DNA of 64,000 nt from Salinimonas profundi (GTDB lineage: Bacteria; Pseudomonadota; Gammaproteobacteria; Enterobacterales; Alteromonadaceae): assembly GCF_014750655.1 (NCBI RefSeq), contig NZ_JABBXD010000003.1, forward strand, positions 1 through 64,000, given 5' to 3'. Position 1 is the first letter of the stretch; each line of letters begins with the position of its first letter. The position numbers were made by a program, and so were the translations under genes. The notes below the pieces were generated by a model that saw only the letters and a list, made by a program, of their open reading frames with translations, had not been told where the DNA came from and did not search any database. This document shows, piece after piece, positions 38,449 through 47,377 of the stretch.

Positions 38449-38658
38449 ATGAACGTCACATCATATCAGGTGTACTATTTACACCTCAAAGCTAATCATC
38501 CTGAATGGAAAACAACATGGCGTAAAGCAGGATTGATTAATACCAGATTTGCTATTCAGGTAAGGTATAAGGGTAAATACTTATATATGAATATTCAGAG
38601 CGAACCAGCATATTTGTATTGCTATAGTTTTTTCATCGCTTCGGTATCCCATCTCTAG
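38449..38658 (+). CDS. Possible small protein or small-RNA region
   Basis: A 69-codon frame begins MNVTSYQVYYLHLKANH and is rich in Tyr and Lys. No clear ribosome site precedes it and no family is recognised. It ends 35 bases before an intrinsic terminator that has no other plus-strand gene to serve, so something here is probably transcribed, either this frame or a small RNA. Confidence 0.25.
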   Translation: MNVTSYQVYYLHLKANHPEWKTTWRKAGLINTRFAIQVRYKGKYLYMNIQSEPAYLYCYSFFIASVSHL

Positions 38659-38692
38659 CCGTGGCGATAACCATGTGTATTCCAATTTATTG

Positions 38693-38721
38693 ACCGAGGT
38701 CCTCCAAGCCTCGGTTTTTTT
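38693..38721 (+). terminator. Intrinsic terminator without an assigned gene
   Basis: ACCGAGG (38693-38699) pairs with CCTCGGT (38709-38715) and is followed by a run of seven T. Read on the minus strand there is no T run, so it acts on plus-strand transcripts. Confidence 0.8.
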
Positions 38722-39004
38722 ATGCCTGTCATTCAGGTACCCGCCTCACATTGGATGTGCTCAATAAGCGACACTTGTATCTGGTGTGGTGCGTTGAAAA
38801 AACCTTAATTTCCGCCTCGCTGTGTTACAGGCCACTTACCTCCATGATTTAAAAGGTTTTATCACAAGCAGAGGATGTGGTGCGTTTTTGGCATGACTGA
38901 ATTATCAGCATATGGTGGAAGGCGGGCCTCACTAAGAATGTAAAGGTGCCTTTCGCGATGATGCTATCTATTCGTATTTAACGTTAAGGAAGCGTTGGCC
39001 CGTT

Positions 39005-39520
39005 ATGATACTAACGATTCGACCAGAGCAGCCTGCAGACATTTCGCCTATACGCGAGATAGTCAAACAGGCATTTCACCACGCGGAGTACACCAATCAG
39101 CGCGAACACGCCATTGTGGATGCACTGCGTGAAACTAATGAGTTATATCTGTCCCGGGTAGCAGAAAGAGACGGCCAGATGATTGGTCATATTGCTGTTT
39201 GTCGTGTTCAAATTTCCCACGGACACAAAGGCTGGTTCGGGATTGGACCTGTTTCTGTGATACCAGAATATCAGGGTAAGGGCGGTGGCTCCCGGTTAAT
39301 TCAAAGCACGCTTGATCAACTTGAAGAAAGTGGCGCTAAAGGATGCGTTTTGGTTGGCGATCCTGCCTATTACACGCGTTTCGGGTTTGAGCAGGTTAAC
39401 TCTTTGACGTTTTCAGGTATTCCTCAGGGATATTTTCTGGCACGATCTTTCAGCAAAAGTTTTCCAAAAGGTGAGGTGTCGTACCCCGCTGCTTTTGGCA
39501 GTTCTGATAAAGCGGTTTGA
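39005..39520 (+). CDS. GNAT-family N-acetyltransferase (YhbS-like)
   Basis: This 171-residue protein starts MILTIRPEQPADISPIREIV and has the acetyl-CoA site in GPVSVIPEYQGKGGGSRLI (the R/Q-X-X-G-X-G/A pattern seen as QGKGGGS). The segment GCVLVGDPAYYTRFGFE is typical of the YhbS branch. Substrates in this branch are poorly known. A hairpin follows the stop. Confidence 0.88.
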   Translation: MILTIRPEQPADISPIREIVKQAFHHAEYTNQREHAIVDALRETNELYLSRVAERDGQMIGHIAVCRVQISHGHKGWFGIGPVSVIPEYQGKGGGSRLIQSTLDQLEESGAKGCVLVGDPAYYTRFGFEQVNSLTFSGIPQGYFLARSFSKSFPKGEVSYPAAFGSSDKAV

Positions 39521-39525
39521 ACTAT

Positions 39526-39556
39526 AAAAGATGCGTTCCCTGGCATCTTTTATTTA
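39526..39556. terminator. Bidirectional terminator between GNAT and MbcA/ParS-like genes
   Basis: AAAAGATGC and GCATCTTTT form a stem with T and A runs on either side, placed between two convergent genes, so it can serve both. Confidence 0.7.
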
Positions 39557-39559
39557 ATA

Positions 39560-39988
39560 CTAGCGACGTAGAGCAACTTTGCGGATAGGTTTCTTGGGTT
39601 GACCAGGTATCATGAAAGAGGGAGGAGCGACGGGTTTCTCTTTTTGTTCTGACTCCAGATAATCACTGACGTAATTTACCCCAGCCAGATTGTGGCAGGC
39701 ATCTTTTGGTATCGCACCAAGATGGGGGTTGTGTCGGTTAAACCAGCCAATCATTTGTTCGGTATCACCATCTGACATAGCATAAAGTAAATGGTACATA
39801 CGGATAAATGCGATCTGAATTTCACTTTCATCAGAGGTGCTCTCAAAGCCTACCAGTGATGTTTCTTTTAACGCATTTTCGCTTACGCCCAACAACTGCG
39901 CAGCTTCCAGGGTGGTTAAACGTAATTCTTCATATGCCCAGGTAAACGCCTTCATTACTACAGCGGGTGGATTATTTGCCATTCTCAT
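39560..39988 (-). CDS. Orphan MbcA/ParS/Xre-like antitoxin family protein
   Basis: This 142-residue protein has an N-terminal helix-turn-helix (LTTLEAAQLLGVSENALKE, about 23-45) and the C-terminal DUF2384-like toxin-binding region (MYHLLYAMSDGDTEQMIGWFNRHNPHLGAIPKD split across 70-105). AAGGAG precedes the ATG. Family members usually sit beside a RES-domain toxin. No toxin gene adjoins it, so it may be a solitary regulator. A basic tail (KKPIRKVALRR) ends the protein. Confidence 0.72.
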   Translation of the reverse strand: MRMANNPPAVVMKAFTWAYEELRLTTLEAAQLLGVSENALKETSLVGFESTSDESEIQIAFIRMYHLLYAMSDGDTEQMIGWFNRHNPHLGAIPKDACHNLAGVNYVSDYLESEQKEKPVAPPSFMIPGQPKKPIRKVALRR

Positions 39989-40141
39989 GACCGTACTCCT
40001 TCTGTTGCTGGTAACTCACTATGCCCGAATAACATTGTGCTGTTTCACTGTGCAATTTCTAATCCACAATGAACAGCCAATGGCACTTTACCATGCCGTT
40101 ACCTGTGTAACGGCACGCGTGCACTTCAGCCTCTGTTTATA

Positions 40142-40702
40142 TCAGGCAGCAAGAATGCGAGATAATTCAGCAAATGTTGCAGGTTTTGCAATATCCACTT
40201 TCAGGTTCAGCAATTCAGCGATATCCCGTGCGCAGATAAGCCCGCGTATTTCATGGTTTTTCTGGTCGGTAACCAGACAATGCTGTTGTCCGGATGCCCG
40301 CAATGTTTCCAGAACATCTTTTACCTTTGCCCGCTGAATTTCCTCAAAGGCGACACTGTGTAGCGTATTTCTTGGTTGCATACAGTCAGCCGCGACAATG
40401 TCTTCGCGTCGTGTGCCTTCTGCCACTATTTGCAACAACCTTGCTTCGCTGACGTCATCGCGGGTAATCAGGCCGCAAAACCGCTCATTGCTGTCTGTAA
40501 CCAGTGCCGCATTGACATGAGACTGCTTTAACAAGGGCAGTAGACTAACTGCAGGTGTTGCTGCGCTCAGTCGGTAAGGCGCATGCTCGGCAAAGTCGGC
40601 CATAACATCGCGAGCGGGTGAATTAGGCGATATCTGATCATTTGCATGTGGCCATGCCAGTGTGTCTGAAGGTTCAGTTTTAAACAGGGATAAAGTATGC
40701 AT
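40142..40702 (-). CDS. Protein with paired CBS domains
   Basis: The ATG at 40702 has a good GAGGA ribosome site; an upstream in-frame ATG at 40750 does not. The 186-residue protein has two CBS motifs: ALVTDSNERFCGLITRDDVSEARLL (about 85-110) and HCLVTDQKNHEIRGLICARDIAELL (about 145-170), each split over its strand-helix unit. CBS pairs bind adenosine nucleotides and report energy state. No catalytic domain is fused, so it may bind a partner. Confidence 0.82.
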   Translation of the reverse strand: MHTLSLFKTEPSDTLAWPHANDQISPNSPARDVMADFAEHAPYRLSAATPAVSLLPLLKQSHVNAALVTDSNERFCGLITRDDVSEARLLQIVAEGTRREDIVAADCMQPRNTLHSVAFEEIQRAKVKDVLETLRASGQQHCLVTDQKNHEIRGLICARDIAELLNLKVDIAKPATFAELSRILAA

Positions 40703-40764
40703 AGGAAAATCCTCATATATTTCATTTAATAGCTTTTTTTTCGTTGGCATGTCGCCAGGTGCAA

Positions 40765-41064
40765 TTAAATGAAATGAGGCGGAGCGCGTATGGGCGGCGT
40801 TATGCGTAGGGTTTGCGCCGCAGCAACCACACTGCTGTCTGAAACAGCAAAAGACTGTTGCGATAAAGCCAGTGAAAACGATGATAGTAAGCCATCACTA
40901 TCAGACTCTTCCTCCTGATGGCTCTTTTCTTTCAGAAGTTCATCAAAACAACTGTCAGCAGAAGCAACGCGCTGAAGATCCAGACGACTGTCAGACAGAC
41001 CCTGACCACTGCCCTCAATGGGCAATAGTAGTAGTAAGCTAACAACCAGTATCCAGTGTTTCAT
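40765..41064 (-). CDS. Small exported protein of unknown function
   Basis: This 99-residue protein has a signal peptide (MKHWILVVSLLLLLPIEGSGQ), an acidic Glu/Ser-rich middle (SHQEEESDSDGL) and a C-terminal ITPPIRAPPHFI motif. I know no family with certainty. It lies 15 bases upstream of the CBS gene's open frame and may be co-transcribed with it. Confidence 0.5.
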   Translation of the reverse strand: MKHWILVVSLLLLLPIEGSGQGLSDSRLDLQRVASADSCFDELLKEKSHQEEESDSDGLLSSFSLALSQQSFAVSDSSVVAAAQTLRITPPIRAPPHFI

Positions 41065-41184
41065 TCTACGCTATCGATGCAGGATTTGTGTTCATAATTA
41101 TGAGTATAAGGTCGATGATGCATTTTTCAGCAGCCGCTGGTCTGAATAAATGTTCTGTTAATCGCGTCGATCCCTGTTTACTAA

Positions 41185-41211
41185 AAAGACAGGGGCACAG
41201 TTACTGCCCCT
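41185..41211 (-). terminator. Intrinsic terminator of ndh
   Basis: On the minus strand AGGGGCA and TGCCCCT form a stem around GTAACTG, followed by TGTCTTTTT, 17 bases after the ndh stop. Confidence 0.7.
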
Positions 41212-41227
41212 TACAGCGGTAACACCA

Positions 41228-42520
41228 TTAGTGCAGTTTAAATTTGGGTCTTACGATATTGCTGACTTTGCGGCTAAGCAACGTCATCAGGCCTTTTAGC
41301 CGTCCATGTACTGTAAACTGATGATTGTTATACAGCGACACGTACACCAGTTTCGCCAGTCTTCCCTCAATAAACATACTACTGTTGGAAAGCGCGCCCA
41401 TCAGGCTGCCTACGGTGCTGTAACGACTTAAATGCACCAGCGACCCGTAATCTTTATACGTAAAAGTTTCCAGCGACTTATTTTTGAACATATTAATAAT
41501 GTTTTTACCTGCTGTGCTGGCCATTTGGTGGGCAGACTGCGCGCGAGGCGGCACCCAGGAGCCATCCTCCTGTTCAAAACCAGCACAATCTCCGATGACA
41601 AGAATGTACTCATCAACGGTGCTCTGCAGGTATTTGTTTACCAGAATCTGATTGGCTTTATTGGTTTCGAAAACATCCATCTCGACCAGAAAATCAGGCG
41701 CCTTTACCCCTGCCGACCACACCATCAGATCCGCTTTTATGAGCTCATTGTCGCTGGTGATAAAGCCTTCTTCCGTTGCTTCAGATACCATGGTGCCTTC
41801 ACGCAGGGTAATACCCAGTTTTGTCAGCGCCTGTTTAGCAGAGCCGGCGATTTTTTCTGGCAATGCCGGAAGAATACGTTGACCAGCCTCAATAATAGTG
41901 ACATTCAGACGCTCTGATGACATTTCCGGCATACCGTAAGCTTTCGCGAGGTTAGCAATATGGTGAAGCTGGGCAGCAAGCTCAGTGCCTGTTGCACCCG
42001 CTCCGACGATCCCCACCTGAAGTGTGGTCTTATCCACTTCTGACTGGTTGATACGTAATAGCTGATTCAATAGTGCCCTGTGAAATTGCTCTGCCTGATC
42101 CAATGAGTCCAGCGTGAAACAGAAATCTTTCACGCCCGGCGTTCCAAAGTCATTGCAAACACTGCCCATCGCCAGTACAAGATAATCATAACTAATATGA
42201 CGCTCTGGCAATATTTCGTGTCCTTTTTCATCTTTGAGAGTGTTTAACACAATCTGCTTATCATTGCGGTTTATATGGGTAAGTTCACCCAGCTCAAAGC
42301 GGTAGTGATGCTTTACCGCGTGCATGCGATAATCGACACCATCTGAGCTTTTATCAATCACGCCTGCAGCGACTTCATGCAGTAACGGCTTCCACACGTG
42401 GGTCCGTGAGCGGTCGACCAGAATTATTTCCGCTTTTTCTGATTTACCTAATGATTTGCTAAGCCGGGTAACCAGCTCCAGTCCGCCGGCGCCGCCGCCA
42501 ACAACAACTATCCGTTTCAT
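41228..42520 (-). CDS. ndh: Type II NADH:quinone oxidoreductase
   Basis: I choose the ATG at 42520, which begins MKRIVVVGGGAGGLELVTRL directly at the FAD-binding Rossmann motif, giving 430 residues. The second dinucleotide motif is VGIVGAGATGTELAAQL (about 165-182), and IGDCAGFEQEDG carries the FAD Asp. A C-terminal amphipathic region (about 380-430) anchors it to the membrane. It passes electrons from NADH to quinone without pumping protons and could feed the cytochrome bd oxidase encoded in this window. Confidence 0.92.
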   Translation of the reverse strand: MKRIVVVGGGAGGLELVTRLSKSLGKSEKAEIILVDRSRTHVWKPLLHEVAAGVIDKSSDGVDYRMHAVKHHYRFELGELTHINRNDKQIVLNTLKDEKGHEILPERHISYDYLVLAMGSVCNDFGTPGVKDFCFTLDSLDQAEQFHRALLNQLLRINQSEVDKTTLQVGIVGAGATGTELAAQLHHIANLAKAYGMPEMSSERLNVTIIEAGQRILPALPEKIAGSAKQALTKLGITLREGTMVSEATEEGFITSDNELIKADLMVWSAGVKAPDFLVEMDVFETNKANQILVNKYLQSTVDEYILVIGDCAGFEQEDGSWVPPRAQSAHQMASTAGKNIINMFKNKSLETFTYKDYGSLVHLSRYSTVGSLMGALSNSSMFIEGRLAKLVYVSLYNNHQFTVHGRLKGLMTLLSRKVSNIVRPKFKLH

Positions 42521-42866
42521 AATCAAACCTGTTTGTAATCGTTCCAGCCATATACACTCAATGAATATGTATGGCTGGGGCGACACTCAGGTTAACCGTC
42601 GCTGTCAGTCCTTGTTGTATGTACGGCAAGATACATTGATCAGTCTCTTTGATTCTTCTTTATATTGACCTAAAACGCAGTCCGGCGCGAATAAACCCTT
42701 ATCAAATTGAAAATACAGATAATTTAAAGAATTTCACTGGTCGGGATCATTGCTTAGCGCACCAACGATCCTCTCAGATTTATTCCGTTCAGGCCCTTCG
42801 TTTCAAAAAAGGCCAGACACTTGCATCGGGCGGCAGCAAAGCTTGTAAACCAAAGGACATCGAATT

Positions 42867-43343
42867 GTGGATACGTTAATTCCCAGTCTGTCACAACTGA
42901 TTGAGTTCTCCGTCGCGCCTGTTTTTTTGTTAACGGGTATCGCCGGATTTTTAAGTGTTATGTCCGGACGGTTAGGAAGAATCTCTGATCGTGTCAGAAT
43001 TGCAGAACGGCAAATTCAAACACTGGCAGATCCACAGCTTGTGGAACGCTCAAAACAGGAAATTATCGTGTTGTGGAGCAGAGTGAGAGCCGCTAACTGG
43101 GCCATCGGGTTTTGCGTGGCATCCGGGCTGATGATTTGTCTGGTAATTGGTCTGTTATTCGCCGGCTCCCTGCTGATAATCGACTTAAAAATGCCGATTA
43201 TTGTGTTGTTTGTGCTGGCTATGCTGTTGCTGATATGCGCGTTGGTTCTGTTTCTTGTGGAAGTGAGACTGGCTACACATTCTATCAATATTGTCAGAAC
43301 CATTCATAAACCTGACCGCAAACGGCCAGGCACCTCATTCTGA
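42867..43343 (+). CDS. DUF2721 family membrane protein
   Basis: This 158-residue protein starts at a GTG with AAAGGA ahead. It has three membrane spans: SVAPVFLLTGIAGFLSVMS, WAIGFCVASGLMICLVIGLL and IIVLFVLAMLLLICALVLFL. The conserved RLGRISDRVR segment lies after the first. The family is widespread in proteobacteria and cyanobacteria and has no known function. Confidence 0.82.
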   Translation: MDTLIPSLSQLIEFSVAPVFLLTGIAGFLSVMSGRLGRISDRVRIAERQIQTLADPQLVERSKQEIIVLWSRVRAANWAIGFCVASGLMICLVIGLLFAGSLLIIDLKMPIIVLFVLAMLLLICALVLFLVEVRLATHSINIVRTIHKPDRKRPGTSF

Positions 43344-43353
43344 CACTGGCAAG

Positions 43354-43375
43354 GCGCCTGACTTGTAGTCAGGTG
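43354..43375. terminator. Hairpin between convergent DUF2721 and flavin-reductase genes
   Basis: GCGCCTGAC (43354-43362) pairs with GTCAGGTGC (43367-43375) with one G-T pair. There is no T run, so efficiency is uncertain. Confidence 0.5.
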
Positions 43376-43398
43376 CTCTGCCTGCATTGTCAGTCTGC

Positions 43399-44019
43399 TT
43401 AATCAGGACGCGGCATAATACGTTTGCCCGATTCATCAATGGTAAAGTAGTCTCCCGTACCACCACCGCGTAATACCGGCTGCCCGGCAACGGTTTGATA
43501 AACGCCGTCTTTTATCATCGTTTTATTAATATGCACCGCGACGACTTCTCCGAACACCATCCAGGTATCAACATCATGCTGCGCTTTGTCTTTTAACCGG
43601 ACAATTTGCGTTTTTTTACATTCCATTATTACCGGGCTATCGGCAACATGCGGCACGGCCACGCATCGGGACGACGCTTTTTTGAGGTTACCTACATCAA
43701 ATTCATCCACATTTTGGTCTACCGAAGCACTGGTCTGATTCATCTTTTCCATTAATGGTTCACTTACCAGATTCCAGCAAAACTCTCCGGTTTGTTCGAT
43801 ATTTCTGACAGAGTCCTTATACCCGACACTGGCAAACCCGATAATCGGCGGTACATAGTTAAAAGCATTGAAAAAGCTGTATGGTGCCAGATTCACCTGA
43901 CCCGCATCATCCTGACTGGCGATCCAGCCTATTGGACGAGGGGCGATAATGGCATTGAAAGGGTCATGGGCCAAACCATGACCCTTGATGGGCTCATAAT
44001 AATGATAGTTATCGGACAT
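43399..44019 (-). CDS. Flavin reductase family protein (FMN-binding split barrel)
   Basis: This 206-residue protein carries IIAPRPIGWIASQDDAGQVNLAPYSFFNAF at residues about 24-53 (in two parts, RPIGWIAS and NLAPYSFFN), the core FMN-binding motif, and GFASVGYKDSVRNIEQTGEFCWN following. Relatives reduce flavin with NAD(P)H or act as flavin-dependent reductases. It is cytosolic. It diverges from the alpha/beta hydrolase gene with 182 bases between. Confidence 0.85.
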   Translation of the reverse strand: MSDNYHYYEPIKGHGLAHDPFNAIIAPRPIGWIASQDDAGQVNLAPYSFFNAFNYVPPIIGFASVGYKDSVRNIEQTGEFCWNLVSEPLMEKMNQTSASVDQNVDEFDVGNLKKASSRCVAVPHVADSPVIMECKKTQIVRLKDKAQHDVDTWMVFGEVVAVHINKTMIKDGVYQTVAGQPVLRGGGTGDYFTIDESGKRIMPRPD

Positions 44020-44201
44020 TGGATCCTCATTAAAGTTAACGTCATTATGCTTAGGTACGCGCTAATGTCTCCGTACGGATTGCTAAGAGGCCGTTTTCAC
44101 TATTCTTTTCGCTATATTTCGCGTATTTATTTGGCTGGCAAAATGAACCTCGGTTACTGATTTTGGTATAAATGGATTATTAGATCGCCCAGGGAAAGAA
44201 A

Positions 44202-45257
44202 ATGAAAGCATGGTATATCGGGCTGTTGAGCCTTTTATTGATAATGCCGGCACAGGCACAAAAAGAAAATGAAGCAAATGCTTACGAGCAGCTTAAATAT
44301 GATGCTCAGCTAACGGGCATGCCCTATCCTTTTGAAGTCAGCGAGTTTGCGCTGAGCTCACAGGGAAGCGATCTGACCATGGCCTATATGTATCTTCCGC
44401 CTAAAGATGATTTTCCGGTGGTAACGCTATTTCATGGCAAAAATTTTAACGGTGCTTATTGGCAGAAAACGGCCAGCTGGCTGCACGATCAGGGTTACGG
44501 CGTGTTGATGCCAGATCAGATCGGTTTCGGCAAGTCATCCAAGCCGACCGATTATCAATATAGCTTTGCAGCGCTGGCCAATAACACCAAAGCGCTGATG
44601 GAAAAATTAAACATTAACAAGACCGTGGTAGTCGGTCATTCTATGGGAGGCATGCTGGCTACCCGTTTTTCTCTGATGTTTGGTAAAACCGCCCAGCGTC
44701 TCGTACTGGTTAACCCTATCGGATTAGAAAATTATCTGGTGTACGAAGAGTATCGCGATGTAAACAACTTTTATCGTAGTGAACTTAAGAAAATGCCGGA
44801 AGACATTATCAGCTATCAGAAAAAGAACTATTACGATGGGCGCTGGAATGACCGCTTTGCCGAACACGCAGAGTTTCTGATTGGCTGGGTTCAGGGCCCG
44901 GACTGGCCAATACTGGCAAAAGTCAGTGCCCTGACCTACGACATGCTGTTGACCCAGCCAGTGATTGAGGACCTTAAATATCTTGATATGCCGGTCACTC
45001 TGATTCTTGGTACACGTGACCGAACAGCGCCGGGCAGAGATCTTAAAAAACCGGGCGTGAGCCGGGAATTAGGTCGTTATGACAAACTGGGCGCAGAAGT
45101 AAAAGAAAGGAATCCGGAGATTACTGTTGTTGAACTAAAAGATCTGGGACATTTGCCGCACATTGAAGATTTCGACAGATTCAAATCGCCATTCTTAGAG
45201 GCGGTTGTGAGGAAGTCGCAAGGTAGCGACCCGGCTGATTCCTCATCCGAGAAATAA
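44202..45257 (+). CDS. Exported alpha/beta hydrolase
   Basis: This 351-residue protein has a signal peptide (MKAWYIGLLSLLLIMPAQAQ). The fold shows the oxyanion loop LFHGKNFNGAYW, the nucleophile elbow GHSMGG near residue 148, the acid in GTRDRTAPG and the His in LGHLPHIEDF. It is probably a periplasmic esterase or related hydrolase. Ala/Leu-rich leader and family length are normal. The substrate is unknown. Confidence 0.88.
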   Translation: MKAWYIGLLSLLLIMPAQAQKENEANAYEQLKYDAQLTGMPYPFEVSEFALSSQGSDLTMAYMYLPPKDDFPVVTLFHGKNFNGAYWQKTASWLHDQGYGVLMPDQIGFGKSSKPTDYQYSFAALANNTKALMEKLNINKTVVVGHSMGGMLATRFSLMFGKTAQRLVLVNPIGLENYLVYEEYRDVNNFYRSELKKMPEDIISYQKKNYYDGRWNDRFAEHAEFLIGWVQGPDWPILAKVSALTYDMLLTQPVIEDLKYLDMPVTLILGTRDRTAPGRDLKKPGVSRELGRYDKLGAEVKERNPEITVVELKDLGHLPHIEDFDRFKSPFLEAVVRKSQGSDPADSSSEK

Positions 45258-45298
45258 TCGCATCAGGTGTTTATTTGTGCCCCAGCCTGCACTCGTGT

Positions 45299-45469
45299 TT
45301 AGTGTGGGCGTTTAACCTGTTTTTTAACCGGTTTTCTCACCACTGGAGACGTTCGGGTGCCCCTGGGACGATAATGGTAGCGTTTTGCCGCCTTTAATAC
45401 CTGAGCTTCATCGCCTGACTCTACTGGCTCGCGTACCTGGGATTTGCTTAACGTATATCGAAAACACAT
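45299..45469 (-). CDS. Small basic protein of unknown function
   Basis: This 56-residue frame begins MCFRYTLSKSQVREPVE, with AGAGGTAG four bases ahead of the ATG at 45469. The C-terminal half is strongly basic (RYHYRPRGTRTSPVVRKPVKK). The ribosome site and codon pattern suggest it is real; no family is recognised. It converges on the hydrolase gene. Confidence 0.5.
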   Translation of the reverse strand: MCFRYTLSKSQVREPVESGDEAQVLKAAKRYHYRPRGTRTSPVVRKPVKKQVKRPH

Positions 45470-45788
45470 AACTACCTCTGCCCATGGCATCAGCTTTCGC
45501 TGCTGTGGTGCGTAAGCTGATAAATCTACCGGTCCTGATTACACTTTGCGCATCGAGCAGACCGGTTAAACGCTCGATGTCGTCGGAGAGAACCTAGCTG
45601 ACGTAAACTATTTTATTATCTAACGCTATTGACTATGCAGTACTTGTGCCACGGTAACTCGCATGGTGCTGGCTGGATTTTTCAGCCACTATAGTAGATG
45701 ATAGTCTGATTTAAAGAATCAGACTGGAAATTTACATGCATTCCGGGCAAATTTTTTCTTCAAACTAAGCCTCAAAGGGTCATTTTAT
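45470..45788. other. Upstream region of gpmA with hairpins
   Basis: No gene is apparent. A near-perfect hairpin (AGTCTGATT 45703-45711 with AATCAGACT 45717-45725) and a smaller one (GGCTG...CAGCC at 45671-45686) lie 60-115 bases before gpmA. A promoter must be here, but no clear consensus stands out. Confidence 0.4.
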
Positions 45789-46535
45789 ATGTATAAACTG
45801 GTACTTATCCGCCACGGCGAAAGCCAATGGAACCTTGAAAACCGATTCACTGGCTGGCATGACGTGAATCTGACAGACACCGGTATCGCACAGGCAACTA
45901 ACGCTGGTAAGTTGTTAAAAGAGGCAGGATTTGAATTTGATCTGGCTTATACATCCGTGCTGCTTCGTGCTATCAAAACGTTGAACCTGGCCCTGGAAGA
46001 AATGGGTCAGCACTACTTGCCTGTTGAGCGCCACTGGCGTCTGAACGAGCGTCACTACGGGGCGCTGACGGGTTTGAACAAAGCAGAAACGGCTGAAAAA
46101 CACGGTGATGAGCAGGTTAAAATGTGGCGTCGTAGTTTCGATGTGCCACCGCCGTCAGTGGACACCGACAGCGAACACTTCCCAGCCCACGATCGTCGCT
46201 ACAGCAATGTCGACCCTGAGATTTTGCCGCGGGCGGAAAGTCTGAAACTAACCATTGAACGCGTTCTGCCGTATTGGCATGATGTCATTCGCCCAAGCAT
46301 TCAGGATGGCAAGCGTATAATCATTGCTGCTCATGGGAACAGTTTACGTGCACTTGTGAAATATCTGGATGGCATGAGTGAAGAGGAAGTACTGGAGCTG
46401 AACATCCCTACTGGTGTACCACTGGTATATGAACTGGACAACGATATGAAGCCTATTTCCAAAGAGTATCTGGGCGATCCGGAAGAAATTAAGAAGATGG
46501 TAAACTCTGTCGCTAATCAGGGTAAATCAAACTAA
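45789..46535 (+). CDS. gpmA: 2,3-bisphosphoglycerate-dependent phosphoglycerate mutase
   Basis: This 248-residue protein has [20 protein letters not shown] at the start, with the phospho-accepting His in [21 protein letters not shown] near residue 90, and [16 protein letters not shown] with the second catalytic His near 185. It interconverts 3- and 2-phosphoglycerate in glycolysis and gluconeogenesis. The length is typical for the cofactor-dependent enzyme. A strong terminator follows. Confidence 0.96.
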   Translation: MYKLVLIRHGESQWNLENRFTGWHDVNLTDTGIAQATNAGKLLKEAGFEFDLAYTSVLLRAIKTLNLALEEMGQHYLPVERHWRLNERHYGALTGLNKAETAEKHGDEQVKMWRRSFDVPPPSVDTDSEHFPAHDRRYSNVDPEILPRAESLKLTIERVLPYWHDVIRPSIQDGKRIIIAAHGNSLRALVKYLDGMSEEEVLELNIPTGVPLVYELDNDMKPISKEYLGDPEEIKKMVNSVANQGKSN

Positions 46536-46555
46536 TAGTTTGATGAAGGATAATT

Positions 46556-46586
46556 AAAAAGCCGCGCATTAGCGCGGCTTTTTTTG
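46556..46586 (+). terminator. Intrinsic terminator of gpmA
   Basis: GCCGCGC (46561-46567) pairs with GCGCGGC (46572-46578) around ATTA, flanked by an A run and a T run. Confidence 0.9.
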
Positions 46587-46709
46587 TTTTGATAGTAAAA
46601 TCTGCTTGCATCAAGGATAGTCCGTTTCCTTCCACATTTATGTCGAAATAAGCACCATTTTCTCATCTGATTCGTAATGGCTTAACAATGTTAATTGGAG
46701 GGTTACGAT

Positions 46710-47282
46710 ATGAAGATAGCAGTGGTGTTTCACAGTGGTTATGGCCACACAAAACGTTTGGCCAATGCATTTTTCGAAGAGCTGGAGCAGCACGACGCTG
46801 CCCAAAATACGTTAATTGAAATCGACGAGAATGGGGATATCACCGACGGCCAATGGTCTGTGCTGGATGATGCTGATGCCATCATTTTCGGCTCACCCAC
46901 TTATATGGGCATGGCATCCTGGCAATTTAAGAAATTTGCTGACCAATCCAGCAAAAGATGGTTTGAAGATAAATGGCGCAACAAGGTGGCAGGCGGCTTC
47001 ACCAACTCAGGCTCGATGAATGGCGATAAGCATTCAACCCTACACTATTTTGTCACGCTGGCGGGTCAGCATGGCATGATGTGGGCAAATATGGGCATGA
47101 AGCCTGCCAATACCAAAGATGCTGATCGTAACGACATCAACTACGTCGGTGCATTTATCGGGTTAATGGCCCAATCGCCGGCAGATGCCGATGCAGACGA
47201 AGCTCCTTGTCAGGGCGATTTGGATACCGCCAAAGCTTATGCCAAGCGCGTGCTTGAAGTGACGGAAAAATGGGTTAACTAA
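46710..47282 (+). CDS. Flavodoxin-fold NAD(P)H-dependent oxidoreductase (WrbA-like)
   Basis: GGAGGG at the right distance selects the ATG at 46710 over an upstream one at 46695, giving 190 residues. The FMN phosphate loop is HSGYGHTKRLA at residues about 8-18, followed by IIFGSPTYMGMASWQFKKF and GGFTNSGSMNGDKHSTL. These are typical of the NAD(P)H:quinone oxidoreductase branch that protects against quinones. The protein is cytosolic and has no fused domain. Confidence 0.85.
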   Translation: MKIAVVFHSGYGHTKRLANAFFEELEQHDAAQNTLIEIDENGDITDGQWSVLDDADAIIFGSPTYMGMASWQFKKFADQSSKRWFEDKWRNKVAGGFTNSGSMNGDKHSTLHYFVTLAGQHGMMWANMGMKPANTKDADRNDINYVGAFIGLMAQSPADADADEAPCQGDLDTAKAYAKRVLEVTEKWVN

Positions 47283-47377
47283 GTATTATGCCCGGTATGC
47301 TTTGTGCCGGGCATTCTCGTTCCAACCATCAGCTTTTGTTATACTCTCTCGCTCACCAGCACAGGAGTCAGCGCGGT

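Larger units (their letters stand above)
38236..39004. other. 769-base gene-poor region with one terminator
   Basis: It separates the GAF-EAL gene from the GNAT gene. The only strong signal is the plus-strand terminator at 38693-38721, with a weak small open frame at 38449-38658 ahead of it. The rest, 38722-39004, shows nothing I can name. Confidence 0.5.
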
